Assembly: GCF_030053775.1 (NCBI RefSeq)
Contig: NZ_CP125669.1
Span: 3,281,962 to 3,345,961, forward strand
From: Acinetobacter corruptisaponis
Lineage (GTDB): Bacteria > Pseudomonadota > Gammaproteobacteria > Pseudomonadales > Moraxellaceae
Length of the DNA stretch: 64,000 bases
Direction: 5' to 3'
A program made the translations under genes and the position numbers. The notes under the pieces are model-generated. The model did not search any database and was not told where the DNA came from. It worked only from the letters and a program-made list of their open reading frames with translations. Below, one piece after another: positions 13,643 through 22,848 of this stretch (the stretch's first letter is position 1; each line of letters opens with the position of its first letter).

Positions 13643-15067
13643 ATGGCAGAAGAAAATAAACTCCAGAAAGGAAGTCTAGGGCTGTGGTACGTGGTGTTTT
13701 TTGTTGTTGCCGCCGCCTCGCCCTTAACTGGCGTTGTCGGTGCCTTGCCTGTGGCCTTTATGGCGGGCAATGGTGCAGGGGTGGCAGGGACATTCATTGT
13801 TGCAGGCGCATTGCTGCTTATCTTTAGTTTTGGTCTGGTGGCAATGAGCCGCTATGTGGTCAATGCAGGCGCATTCTATTCCTATATCGTACAGGGATTG
13901 GGCGTGACCTGTGGACTGGCGGGCTTTAATGTCGCACTGCTTGCCTACGCCGCAATGCAGTTGTCATGCAGTGCCATGTTCGGTTTCTTTACGGAGCAGT
14001 TTGTCACCCGACATCTTGGGATCAGTTTGCCGTGGTGGGGATATGCCGCCTTGATGCAGTTGCTGGTGATTGCACTGGGCATTGCCAAGGTAGAGATTGG
14101 TGGCAAGGTGCTTGGCATACTAATGTTGCTTGAAATCGCCATTGTCCTGTTGATTGATCTAGTGTTTATGACCCGACCAGTCTCATGGGAGTTTAGTTCT
14201 TTTCAGCCAAGCACTGTTCTCAATGGTAATTTTGGCATCGCCATGGTGTTTGCAATCTGCTCTTTCATTGGTTTTGAGGCAACCGCAATTTATGCGGAGG
14301 AATGTCGGGAACCTAAAAAAATCGTCGCCAAGGCAACCTTTACCGCGGTTATCCTTATTACTGTGTTCTACGCACTGACCGCATGGGTGTTTGTACAGTA
14401 TACGGGTGCCAATAATATTGTTGCAGAGGCGGCTAAAGACCCAGGCGTTTATGTCTACAACGTTGCGGAACAATTGCTGGGTGGTTGGGCGGTTGACTTA
14501 ATCTCAGTCTTGTTGATCACCAGCCTGTTTGCAGCAACCCAGGCCTTTCACAACTCATTATCCCGTTATCTATTTACCATTAGCCGTGATGGTTTGCTGT
14601 GGTCAAAACTGGCAAAAACCCATGCCACCTATAAAACACCGTATATCGCCAGCATTGCGCAGGGCATCTTTATGATTGCCGCACTGGTTGTCTTTGGATT
14701 ACTTCAGCTTGATCCAATGATCAATATTTTCGCATGGGCATCGGTGCTGGGCAGTATGGCCATTCTGGTGTTGCAGATCGGTGTTTCATTCGCTGTCATC
14801 AAGTATTTTCAACAGCATAAAGACCTGCCAGTGTCGATCTGGAGCCGTTTGATCGCCCCGATCATTTCCGCACTGGGTATGTTGCTGATGCTGTATGTGG
14901 TGATTGGAAATCTGGAAATGCTGAGTGGTTCTTCCTCTCCAGTGGTGCTGTTTTTACCATGGTTACTGCTTGCCTGCATGCTCATTGGCATGATCACGGC
15001 ACGTGTACTGAAACATATCAATCCTCAAAAATATGCAAATGTCGCAGACATTGTCACTCATTCTTAA
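13643..15067 (+). CDS. APC-family amino acid/amine permease
   Basis: The 474-residue protein has about 12 predicted membrane helices. The N-terminal motif LGLWYVVFFVVAAASPLTG and FIGFEATAIYAEECREPKKI (about 210-230) are diagnostic of the amino acid-polyamine-organocation superfamily. It imports an amino acid or amine using an ion gradient. AAGGAG lies seven bases before the ATG. It is followed 27 bases later by the aminotransferase gene and then the DadA-like gene, so it probably takes up the substrate of those enzymes. It is most like the putative amino-acid permeases paired with catabolic transaminases; the substrate is not readable. Confidence 0.85.
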   Translation: MAEENKLQKGSLGLWYVVFFVVAAASPLTGVVGALPVAFMAGNGAGVAGTFIVAGALLLIFSFGLVAMSRYVVNAGAFYSYIVQGLGVTCGLAGFNVALLAYAAMQLSCSAMFGFFTEQFVTRHLGISLPWWGYAALMQLLVIALGIAKVEIGGKVLGILMLLEIAIVLLIDLVFMTRPVSWEFSSFQPSTVLNGNFGIAMVFAICSFIGFEATAIYAEECREPKKIVAKATFTAVILITVFYALTAWVFVQYTGANNIVAEAAKDPGVYVYNVAEQLLGGWAVDLISVLLITSLFAATQAFHNSLSRYLFTISRDGLLWSKLAKTHATYKTPYIASIAQGIFMIAALVVFGLLQLDPMINIFAWASVLGSMAILVLQIGVSFAVIKYFQQHKDLPVSIWSRLIAPIISALGMLLMLYVVIGNLEMLSGSSSPVVLFLPWLLLACMLIGMITARVLKHINPQKYANVADIVTHS

Positions 15068-15094
15068 TGTCAGAATCGACAAGGAGTTTAACTT

Positions 15095-16450
15095 ATGAAT
15101 AGTTCAGTGGTTCAAAAAAATGATTACCAGTTCTGGCATCCCATGACCCATCCAAACAACTGGGTGAACAAGGCACCATTGCGAATCGTCAAGGGTGATG
15201 GCCTGTTTGTCTGGGATGATAAAGGCCGCAAAATGCTGGATGGCTTTGCTGGATTATGGTGTGTCAATGTCGGCCATAATCGTTCAGAAGTTAAACAGGC
15301 GATTAGCCAGCAAATGGATGAGTTGGCCTATTACCAACTGTTTGATGGGGTGAGCCATCCGAAAGCCGAGGCCTTGTCCAATAAACTGATTGAAATGACC
15401 GCTCAGGAGGATATGGCGCGGGTGCTATATGGTACAGGCGGCTCAGATGGGGTGGAAACCGCCCTAAAAGTTGCGCGTCAATACTGGATTTTACAGGGAC
15501 AGCCACAGCGTACCCGTTTTATCTCCCTGAAAAATGCCTATCATGGGGTGCATTTCGGGGGCACATCCGTGGGTGGCCTGTCGATTTACCGCATGAATTA
15601 TGGCCCTGTGCTGGAGGGCTGTTCACAAATTGAGTCTCCATGGCTGTATCGCAACCCATGGAACTGTGATGATCCAGAACAACTGGGACGTATGGTGGCC
15701 GAGCAACTGGAACGTGACATTCTCTATTATGGCCCAGACAGTGTGGCCGCATTCATTGCTGAACCTGTGCAAGGCGCAGGTGGGGTGATTGTGCCTCCAG
15801 CCAATTTCTGGCCTTTGGTTCGCCAGATTTGTGACAAATATGGAATCCTACTGATCGCCGATGAAGTGGTGACAGGCTTTGGCCGTAGCGGCAATATGTT
15901 CGGCTCACGCGGCTGGGGGGTAAAACCTGACATCATGGTATTTGCCAAGGCTCTAACCGCAGGCTATGTGCCACTGTCGGCAACCTTGATCAATCACCGA
16001 ATTGAGCAGGCCTTTTTGCAGAACAAGGACCATCGTGGCATTTTGATGCAGGGTTATACTTATGGTGGACATCCATTGGGTTGTGCGGCAGGGCTGGCGG
16101 TTCTGGATATTGTGGAAAAAGAAGACCTGCCTGCCAATGCCGCCAAAATGGGTGATAGCCTGTTGACCCAGCTCAAAACCTTTGAAGATAAATTCCCATC
16201 TGTGGGCAATGTACGTGGCAAGGGCTTAATGCTGGCGATTGATCTGGTTTCAGACAAAAACACCCGTGAATCCATCGCACCTGACAACAATTTAGCTTGG
16301 CGTATTACTGAGGCGTGTCGTGATGCAGGTGCCGTAGTGCGTCCAGTCGGGCCGAAAATTGTGCTTGCCCCACCTTTGGTGCTTGATCAGGCGGGTTGTG
16401 ATCTCTTGGTCAATGCGCTACAGACCGCGTTTGAACAGGTTGACCGATAA
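15095..16450 (+). CDS. Class III omega-aminotransferase (PLP-dependent)
   Basis: The 451-residue protein begins FWHPMTHPNNW, with LDGFAGLWCVNVGHNR typical of the beta-alanine/omega-amino-acid:pyruvate transaminase branch. PLP-binding residues are visible: GTGGSDGVETALKVAR (phosphate loop), ADEVVTGFGRSG (Asp about 256) and MVFAKALTAGY (Schiff-base Lys about 285). It moves the terminal amino group of an amine or omega-amino acid to pyruvate or oxoglutarate, giving an aldehyde. GGAG lies nine bases before the ATG. The neighbours (permease before, amino-acid dehydrogenase after) support a role in amine or amino-acid breakdown. Confidence 0.87.
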   Translation: MNSSVVQKNDYQFWHPMTHPNNWVNKAPLRIVKGDGLFVWDDKGRKMLDGFAGLWCVNVGHNRSEVKQAISQQMDELAYYQLFDGVSHPKAEALSNKLIEMTAQEDMARVLYGTGGSDGVETALKVARQYWILQGQPQRTRFISLKNAYHGVHFGGTSVGGLSIYRMNYGPVLEGCSQIESPWLYRNPWNCDDPEQLGRMVAEQLERDILYYGPDSVAAFIAEPVQGAGGVIVPPANFWPLVRQICDKYGILLIADEVVTGFGRSGNMFGSRGWGVKPDIMVFAKALTAGYVPLSATLINHRIEQAFLQNKDHRGILMQGYTYGGHPLGCAAGLAVLDIVEKEDLPANAAKMGDSLLTQLKTFEDKFPSVGNVRGKGLMLAIDLVSDKNTRESIAPDNNLAWRITEACRDAGAVVRPVGPKIVLAPPLVLDQAGCDLLVNALQTAFEQVDR

Positions 16451-16475
16451 AACCAGAGCTTCACTGATCCAAATA

Positions 16476-16510
16476 AGGACTGGGTGTTGGCTTTATCAGC
16501 ACCCAGTCCT
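16476..16510 (+). other. Strong hairpin after the aminotransferase gene
   Basis: AGGACTGGGTG pairs with CACCCAGTCCT across 13 bases, 25 bases after the stop codon. The T run is poor (GTTTATCTTGATTT). It may stop or slow transcription before the DadA-like gene, or protect the 3' end of the upstream message. Confidence 0.55.
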
Positions 16511-16560
16511 GTTTATCTTGATTTATATCACTGAAAAATATAGTTTTTTAAAGGTGTAAT

Positions 16561-17820
16561 ATGCATATTCTTGTTTTGGGCGCAGGGGTGATTGGCACAA
16601 CCACTGCCTATTACCTTGCTAAGGCAGGACATGAAGTGATTGTGGTTGACCGTCAGCCTGATGTTGCCCTTGAAACCAGTTTTGCCAATGCAGGCCAGAT
16701 TTCCCCAGGCTATGCTTCACCTTGGGCTGCGCCTGGCATTCCATTAAAAGCCTTTAAATGGCTGTTTCAGCATCATGCACCTTTGCGGCTCAAACTGACA
16801 GGTGACATCTTTCAGTATCGCTGGATGCTGCAAATGCTGGGTGAATGCACGAAAAACCGATATAAGATCAATAAGGAACGCATGGTACGTTTGTCTGAAT
16901 ATAGCCGTGATTGTCTGGATGAACTAAGATATGAAACAGGCATCCATTTTGATGAGCGTCAGTTGGGGACTTTGCAACTATTCAGGAAACAGGAACAGCT
17001 GGACAATGCAGTGAAAGATACCGAGGTGCTGAAAGAAGAGGGTGTTCCTTATCAACTGCTGGACAAGCAGGGTGTGATTGAGGTTGAGCCTGCCTTGGCG
17101 CATGCACAGGTTGATTTTGTGGGCGGATTGCGCCTGCCCAATGACCAGACAGGCGATTGCCAAAAATTTACCCAGAAAATTGCGCAGTATGCCAGAGAGC
17201 TAGGGGTACAGTTCCGCTTGAATAGTCGTATCCAGTCGATTCAGTCAGATCAACAAAAAATAAGCAAGGTGATACTGGAAGATGGTTCACAGCTCACCGC
17301 AGATGCCTATGTGATGGCATTGGGGAGTTATAGCCGTGATATGTTGAAACAACTGGGTTTATTTGCACCAATTTATCCACTCAAAGGTTATTCCATCACC
17401 ACCGCCATTAAAAATGCGGAAATGTCTCCTGTGTCTACCATTCTGGATGAAAGCTATAAAATCGCACTGACCCGTTTTGATGACCGTATTCGGGTGGGGG
17501 GCATGGCGGAAATTAGCGGTTTTGATTTATCACTGCATACTGAGCGTGAAAACACGCTGAAAATGGTGTTACAGCAACTTTTTCCCTTGGCGAGTTCGAT
17601 GGAGCCAAGCAATTTCTGGACGGGCTTGAGGCCTGCAACTCCCGATGGCACGCCAATTGTGGGTAAAACGCCTTATAGCAACCTGTTTATCAACTCAGGT
17701 CATGGCACCCTGGGCTGGACCATGGCATGTGGTTCTGCGCGTTTGTTGAGTGACATCATTTCCCAAAAGCCGACACAGATTCGTAGCGAAGGACTGGATA
17801 TCTACCGTTACCAGAGCTAA
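16561..17820 (+). CDS. D-amino acid dehydrogenase-like FAD oxidoreductase (DadA family)
   Basis: The 419-residue protein starts with an FAD-binding motif [21 protein letters not shown]. It carries DadA hallmarks: [20 protein letters not shown] (about 40-60), PLKGYSIT (about 275) and a C-terminal [14 protein letters not shown] with the FAD contact [15 protein letters not shown]. The family oxidatively deaminates D-amino acids at the inner membrane and feeds electrons to quinone. The length equals that of E. coli DadA (about 430). There is no alanine racemase gene next door, so it may be a paralogue with another substrate. Confidence 0.85.
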   Translation: MHILVLGAGVIGTTTAYYLAKAGHEVIVVDRQPDVALETSFANAGQISPGYASPWAAPGIPLKAFKWLFQHHAPLRLKLTGDIFQYRWMLQMLGECTKNRYKINKERMVRLSEYSRDCLDELRYETGIHFDERQLGTLQLFRKQEQLDNAVKDTEVLKEEGVPYQLLDKQGVIEVEPALAHAQVDFVGGLRLPNDQTGDCQKFTQKIAQYARELGVQFRLNSRIQSIQSDQQKISKVILEDGSQLTADAYVMALGSYSRDMLKQLGLFAPIYPLKGYSITTAIKNAEMSPVSTILDESYKIALTRFDDRIRVGGMAEISGFDLSLHTERENTLKMVLQQLFPLASSMEPSNFWTGLRPATPDGTPIVGKTPYSNLFINSGHGTLGWTMACGSARLLSDIISQKPTQIRSEGLDIYRYQS

Positions 17821-17860
17821 ATTTGAGTTTTTTCTCATATCAGTTGACCATAAATATTCA

Positions 17861-17879
17861 ATATTTTTAGGCGAAATAT
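17861..17879. promoter_or_regulatory. Candidate regulator site upstream of the AraC-type gene
   Basis: ATATTTT and AAATATGC flank GGCG. It matches the 13482 site at 17 of 21 positions, 140 bases before the AraC-type gene. Autoregulation is inferred. Confidence 0.45.
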
Positions 17880-18019
17880 GCTTGGATATACATTTGAAAT
17901 AATTACATTTAAAGACTTGCCAATTAGGTGATTCGTTTTACAATAAAAACAGGACTGGGTTTTTTATTTAAATCTAACTATAAGATATTTATACATTTTT
18001 AGGTCAAAGCGAGGCACGG

Positions 18020-18961
18020 ATGTTAGTCGTTGAACCAGATGTAAATTCAGGTTTGCTACATGCCTTTCAAATTCGGGAGTCGTTGCAGCATACCCAGATT
18101 TTAAAGGACTGGTCGCTATCCTATAACCAGCTTTCCTCGGGTCATTTTGAAAGTCACTTAAATGAACTCTGGCTGGATGACATTCAAATCTATGAAGAAA
18201 AAATCAGTCCCTCGATTTTCCAGAGTGGCGAAGGCAAAGCCGACTCACTGTGTCTAGGTGTGTTTTCCAACCTATCCGACCCAGCCCTGTGGATGGGGCA
18301 GGCATTACAGGGGTCAGAAATTATTTCACTTTGTCAGGGCGGTGAAATCATGATGCGGACACCACCGCAGTCATCTTTTTTGTCGCTGAGTCTGCCCATG
18401 TCTTTACTGGCTGAGGCAGGAGAGATTCCACAGGGTGCAAGCATGTTGACCCATCAACCCTTGGCACAGGAAATTTATTGCAAACTTTCGGTTTTATTAA
18501 ATCAGCTCTCCAGACTTCACACTACAAACCTGGCCAGTATGCAACAGGCAAAATCCGAGATTCTGGATCTGGGCTTTCAGTATGTTCAGGCCTTGCAACA
18601 GCAACGCAACGAGATTCGGACCTCTGCACGTAAGGCCAAGATTGTGGTGCAGCGTGCACTCGATGCCATGCAGTCCTGCCATGATAACCCACCCACAATG
18701 GATGAGTTGTGCCAACTGACCTATACCTCCCGTCGTACCTTGCAGAACTGTTTTGAACTGATCACAGGGCAGAGTCCTGCACAGTTCCTGAAACATTTAC
18801 GTCTGAATGGGGTAAGGCGCACCTTTATCCAGAATGCTGAATCGGTGTCGGTCAGTGAGGTGGCGAGTGAATGGGGATTCTGGCATTTATCGCAATTTGC
18901 CACAGACTATAAAAAGTTGTTTGGTGAAACGCCGTCACAAACATTGGCGCAGTGTAAATAG
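18020..18961 (+). CDS. AraC/XylS-family transcriptional regulator
   Basis: The 313-residue protein has a variable N-terminal sensing part (about 1-200) and a C-terminal AraC DNA-binding domain: MDELCQLTYTSRRTLQNCFELITGQSPAQFLKHLRL (first helix-turn-helix) and SVSEVASEWGFWHLSQFATDYKKLFGETPSQTL (second). The layout resembles regulators of amine catabolic genes (EutR/FeaR-like). It sits downstream of permease, aminotransferase and DadA-like genes, and a similar motif lies before it and before the permease, so it probably controls that module. ATG 18020 has GCGAGG-type pairing about ten bases before. Confidence 0.85.
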   Translation: MLVVEPDVNSGLLHAFQIRESLQHTQILKDWSLSYNQLSSGHFESHLNELWLDDIQIYEEKISPSIFQSGEGKADSLCLGVFSNLSDPALWMGQALQGSEIISLCQGGEIMMRTPPQSSFLSLSLPMSLLAEAGEIPQGASMLTHQPLAQEIYCKLSVLLNQLSRLHTTNLASMQQAKSEILDLGFQYVQALQQQRNEIRTSARKAKIVVQRALDAMQSCHDNPPTMDELCQLTYTSRRTLQNCFELITGQSPAQFLKHLRLNGVRRTFIQNAESVSVSEVASEWGFWHLSQFATDYKKLFGETPSQTLAQCK

Positions 18962-19101
18962 GTCGTATTTTTTGTTTGGTCTTGGAATGAGATAACAATA
19001 AAAAGAGAAAGAATTATTTTTAGAAACTTTATTGAAAAAGGGTTAATTTAAAAACACCAAAGCCAGTCAGTTGACTGGCTTTATGTTGTGGATTGATCGG
19101 T

Positions 19102-20290
19102 TCAATGTGCTAAGGAGTTTGCCTGCCCACTGTTTTGATGTTTACGGAACTTGCCATTCAATAGGGTCACCAGAACCAAGGAGATGACAAACATCGCCAT
19201 GGCATACATGATTAGGGTGTTAGCTTGCGGTTTGTTCAATAATCTGGCCTGAGATGCCAGGGCCAACGCCCATACCAATCGCAATCATCAAGCTGACATA
19301 TTTCATAATGCTGCCTGTATGATCCATCATGGCGAGGCTGGCAAGGATAAATGGGAATGTAAACATCCATGCAAACTTGAACACCACAATTGAGGTCATA
19401 AAGGTCGATGCTGCAATGGTGCCGAGCATGAGGAGCAGGGAAATAAAGAACAGGATAAAGCCAATAATCACCACCACAATACGGCTGACCCGATGCCCAA
19501 TAAAGGTGGCAACAAAACAGCCCAAAATTCCAAATAAGGTGGCAAAGGATAAATAGCCATTAATGGAGGCTTCTGGAATGTTGGAGTTCAGGCCAATACT
19601 GGTTAGAAATGTCCAGATGCTGCTGATCGACATAAAGAATGACAGCACCGATGCAACCCCAATAATGCTCCAGATGATGGAAAGGCTGGATGGATGGTTG
19701 GCATGCTGTTCGGTTTGCTGGGGTGCCTGCGGAACTTCATTGCTGAACTGTTTATAAAAAGGTGTTGCGATCAGCATCAGGATAATCAACAGTACAAAGA
19801 ATGCCTTTAAACCAAACTGGGCGAACAGGTGTGGCAGCACCAGAATGGCGAGGGCACCAAAAATGGTTTGTCCAAGCAGCCACAGGGCAAAGGTTCGTGC
19901 AGGTTTGGAGGTCATACTGCATGAAGCCATGGTGACAATCATGATGCTGCCTGCCGCAAAGGCGGCGGATGAACGGGCCAGCACCAGCGTGGTCAGGCTA
20001 TTGGCAAACAGAGACAGGAAATTTCCCAGAATAAATAGCAAAATAAACACTTTCATGACTTTTTGCGGTGAATAGCGTTTTGCCCAGTAAATCGCAGGTA
20101 AAGCGGCAACCCCCATAAAGATCTGTTCATAGAAGAAGAACGTGCCGACCTGTGATGGCGCAAACTGCCATTCAGTTGCAAGTTGATAGGCCAGTACAGG
20201 CGTGGTCATCATCACCAGTGGGCCAATGGCGGCAAACAGGCACAATGCAAAAATATGTCCCTTGGAATCAAAAAAAGCCTGAGTATTCAT
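19102..20290 (-). pseudogene. MFS transporter with a C-terminal frameshift
   Basis: The main frame encodes 356 residues with about 11 membrane helices: GPLVMMTTPVLAYQLA, ALPAIYWAKRYSPQK in the motif-A position, and a soluble loop near residue 200. It stops early in QIIEQTAS. A second frame continues with NTLIMYAMAMFVISLVLVTLLNG and a polar tail, exactly the missing last helix. The two fit together if one base is removed near 19222. The last helix is therefore lost unless frameshifting occurs. It may be an importer or exporter for the amine module; the upstream 50-aa gene overlaps its start by four bases. Confidence 0.78.
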
Positions 20291-20439
20291 AATTTTTCTC
20301 CCAAGTTTTTGGTCTTTTTGCTACGCCATTCAGCCTTGAATCGGGTGAAATGAAAAATAGGTAAAAAATACAGCCGTTCAGCACGATATTGGGGTTGCCT
20401 GTCTGGAACCACCCAGACATAACACATCCGATCTAACAT
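20287..20439 (-). CDS. 50-residue protein coupled to the MFS gene
   Basis: ATG 20439 follows AAGGAG by six bases and the frame runs 50 codons (MLDRMCYVWVVPDRQPQYRA onward) to a TGA that overlaps the MFS start (ATGA). A good ribosome site and a stop-start overlap argue for a real gene. The protein is aromatic and Arg/Lys-rich with no membrane segment. No family is recognised. It may help translate or assemble the transporter. Confidence 0.6.
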   Translation of the reverse strand: MLDRMCYVWVVPDRQPQYRAERLYFLPIFHFTRFKAEWRSKKTKNLGEKL

Positions 20440-20485
20440 GACATACTCCTTGAAGCCGTTTGCTTCCTTGCAATGAAGCGTTGAG

Positions 20486-21607
20486 TTATGGGGTTGAATT
20501 TATTTTTTGTGCGAGCTGATCAATCAGCTGTTTCTGGAACTGGTTAAAGGGGGCGCTGGGTTGCTGTAATTTGAGCAGGTCAATACATGGATCTTCAACG
20601 CTGGTTCTGATACCACTCAGCGCCTCAACCACCGCCAAGCCACAGAATGGAACATAGGATTCGGCATAGCCTCCCTCATGCACCATAACCAGTTTGCCCT
20701 GACATAGCTTTTCAGCTGCCTGTTTGGTCAGTTCTGCAAGACGGCGGAAAGTTTCACTGGTCAGTAACAGACGGGCGAGTGGATCGAATGCATTGGCGTC
20801 ATAGCCACAGGCGACAATGATCATGTCGGGTTGGAACTTTTCCAGCGCAGGCAATACAATGCTTTCAAAGGCATACAGATAGGCTTCATCACCACAGCCT
20901 GGCAACAGTGGAATGTTGATGTTATAGCCTAGTCCTTTTCCCTCACCTAGATCGTCAGCGCCGTGATAGCCAGGCGGGAAGCAACGTTCCTGATGCAGGG
21001 AAATGGTCAGTACGTCATCCCGTTCATAATAGATATGTTGCGTTCCATTGCCGTGGTGTACATCCCAGTCAATCACCGCGACCTTGTTTAGGCCAAATTT
21101 GGCTTTGGCCCGTTCAATGGCAATGGGGATATTGGCAAGGAAACAGAAACCCATGGGTTTGTCGGGCAGGCAGTGATGACCAGGTGGACGTGAAAGGGAG
21201 TAGGCATTCTGTAATTCACCGAGCAATACCTTTTCAACCGCCTCACAGGCAAGCCCTGCCGAAACTTTGGCAATTTCGTAGCTGCCAGGGCCAATCGGTG
21301 CATGTTCATCCAGCAAGCCACCGCCCTGATCACTTAGATTTTTAAATTTGCTAAGATAGTGTTGGGGATGAACACGTAATAGGTCTTCCTCTGTGGCGGG
21401 AGAGGCCGAACGGGCATCCAGCTGTCTGGTCAGGCCAGACACATCCATTAAGTTTTTAAAGCGGCGTTTGGATTCAGGTGATTCCGCGTGGGCTGCACTT
21501 GATGGGGCCTGTACCCAGCCACCGACTGGCAATACCGTTGCATGTAGGCCTGTGGTGTGCCAGAAACACCACTCATCAAAGAAAAATCCAGTTTGCTTCT
21601 GTTCCAT
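20486..21607 (-). CDS. Class II histone deacetylase-like amidohydrolase
   Basis: With ATG 21607 (GGAG six bases upstream, which lies inside an upstream ATG frame) the protein has 373 residues. It belongs to the arginase/deacetylase superfamily, with the catalytic His pair in RPPGHHC (about 144-145), zinc ligands in DWDVHHGNGTQ (Asp about 182, His about 184) and GYDANAFDPLA (Asp about 270). GGYAESY is near the C-terminus. Bacterial members hydrolyse N-acetyl or N-acyl amides such as acetylpolyamines. The context of amine permease and transaminase suggests that it releases the amine from an N-acyl substrate. Candidate IclR-type operators lie just upstream. Confidence 0.85.
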   Translation of the reverse strand: MEQKQTGFFFDEWCFWHTTGLHATVLPVGGWVQAPSSAAHAESPESKRRFKNLMDVSGLTRQLDARSASPATEEDLLRVHPQHYLSKFKNLSDQGGGLLDEHAPIGPGSYEIAKVSAGLACEAVEKVLLGELQNAYSLSRPPGHHCLPDKPMGFCFLANIPIAIERAKAKFGLNKVAVIDWDVHHGNGTQHIYYERDDVLTISLHQERCFPPGYHGADDLGEGKGLGYNINIPLLPGCGDEAYLYAFESIVLPALEKFQPDMIIVACGYDANAFDPLARLLLTSETFRRLAELTKQAAEKLCQGKLVMVHEGGYAESYVPFCGLAVVEALSGIRTSVEDPCIDLLKLQQPSAPFNQFQKQLIDQLAQKINSTP

Positions 21608-21633
21608 TTTTAACTCCATCTATTTTTATAAAA

Positions 21634-21650
21634 ATCCCGTAATATGGGAT
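21634..21650. promoter_or_regulatory. Palindromic operator before the amidohydrolase
   Basis: ATCCCGTAATATGGGAT: ATCCC and GGGAT arms. It lies 27 bases before the amidohydrolase start. The core TCCC(G/A)TAATATG recurs at 21861 and 25716. Confidence 0.68.
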
Positions 21651-21859
21651 ATATATTACTTTATTGAGAAATAAACAATAGTAAAAAGATAAAAATTCTT
21701 ATATTTCGATAAAAAATTTAAAAATTCTATATTTTGGTGCAGCCTGCACAATCATACAGCACCCTTTTGCATTACAATAATGCATAAATATTGGAAAATA
21801 CCGTAATGTGTAAATATTTAAAAATATGTGTTGTTTTTATGATTATTTAAATATATAAA

Positions 21860-21876
21860 ATCCCATAATATGGAAA
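21860..21876. promoter_or_regulatory. Operator-like half-palindrome before the porin
   Basis: ATCCCATAATATGGAAA shares 13 of the first 14 bases with the 21634 site. A weaker relative (ATACCGTAATGTG) lies at 21798. It is 100 bases before the porin start. Confidence 0.58.
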
Positions 21877-21976
21877 AAATTGTTTTTCATAGATTAAAAC
21901 CCCGAAGATGACATCGCCTCACATACATTCAGGGTGGACTGATGAGGCAAACAACAAGGATGAAAAGGAGAAGAAT

Positions 21977-22744
21977 ATGAAATATTCAGTTTTAGCTGCC
22001 ATGCTGGCTCTAGGGTGTGGACAGGCGGTACAAGCAGATACAGGAACATCAGCTCCAGCAGCATTTATGGATCAGTTTTCTGTACATGGAACCTTAACCC
22101 TATCCTCAGATTACCGTAGTCGTGGTTTTTCCAAGTCGAGCCATAAGCCATCGGTACAGGGAGGGATGATTCTGGCGCATCAGTCAGGTGCTTACTTAAT
22201 GCTATGGGGGGCAAGTGCCACCACACCGAATGGCGGCAGTATGGAGGCCGATGCCATCGTAGGTTACACATGGCGTATTGATGAAAAGAACAGCCTGGAC
22301 TTCTTTTATGCGGATGTGAATTACTCAGGAGGGGATTTCAGTCCAAATGGTAAGTCTGCTGATTTTGGTGAGTATGGTGTGATGTATAAGCGCACGGGCA
22401 CACTGGTTGCTCAGGATAACTTGAGTGCGGCAGTTTACTATTCTCCAGAATATCTATTTGGCTCAGGTAACGAGTATTACTTTAGTGGAGAATACAGTTT
22501 CCCTGTGGTTGAAAACGTACGGTTGTTTGGTTCAGCGGGCTATACCAAACAGGACAGCGTTGCTGAGTTCCAGCTAGGTTCGGTTCCCGATGGCAAAAAA
22601 GACAATTACTTCGACTACAAGGTGGGGGTACGTGGTGACTATAAGGGCGTAACCACTGAACTGGCCTGGGTAGGCAATAATATTGACAGCCAGTTTGATA
22701 TGTACGATGACCGTCTATATGTCAGTGTGACCAAGAATTTCTAA
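21977..22744 (+). CDS. TorF-family putative outer-membrane porin
   Basis: The start is the ATG of MKYSVLAAMLALGCG, with AAGGAG at eight bases; longer upstream frames lack a signal sequence at the start. The 255-residue protein has a signal peptide cut after VQA. Its mature part is rich in Gly, Tyr and alternating strands (LTLSSDYRSRGFSKS, ADAIVGYTW, LDFFYADVNYSGGDF). It ends in Phe (VTKNF), as outer-membrane barrels do. The SDYRSRGFS motif is typical of the TIGR02001/TorF family. It is probably the uptake channel for the substrate of the flanking catabolic genes. Confidence 0.82.
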   Translation: MKYSVLAAMLALGCGQAVQADTGTSAPAAFMDQFSVHGTLTLSSDYRSRGFSKSSHKPSVQGGMILAHQSGAYLMLWGASATTPNGGSMEADAIVGYTWRIDEKNSLDFFYADVNYSGGDFSPNGKSADFGEYGVMYKRTGTLVAQDNLSAAVYYSPEYLFGSGNEYYFSGEYSFPVVENVRLFGSAGYTKQDSVAEFQLGSVPDGKKDNYFDYKVGVRGDYKGVTTELAWVGNNIDSQFDMYDDRLYVSVTKNF

Positions 22745-22762
22745 ACGCTGTGGCTCCTCTTT

Positions 22763-22801
22763 GTGAGGTGGGTAGGATGGTTTGGCTGCCTCACTTTTTT
22801 A
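22763..22801 (+). terminator. Terminator after the porin gene
   Basis: GTGAGG and CCTCAC arms, followed by seven T, 19 bases after the stop. Confidence 0.6.
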
Positions 22802-22848
22802 GGGAGTGAAGTATTACTGAAACGGGTAATAGGTCCAAAGGAGAACTC

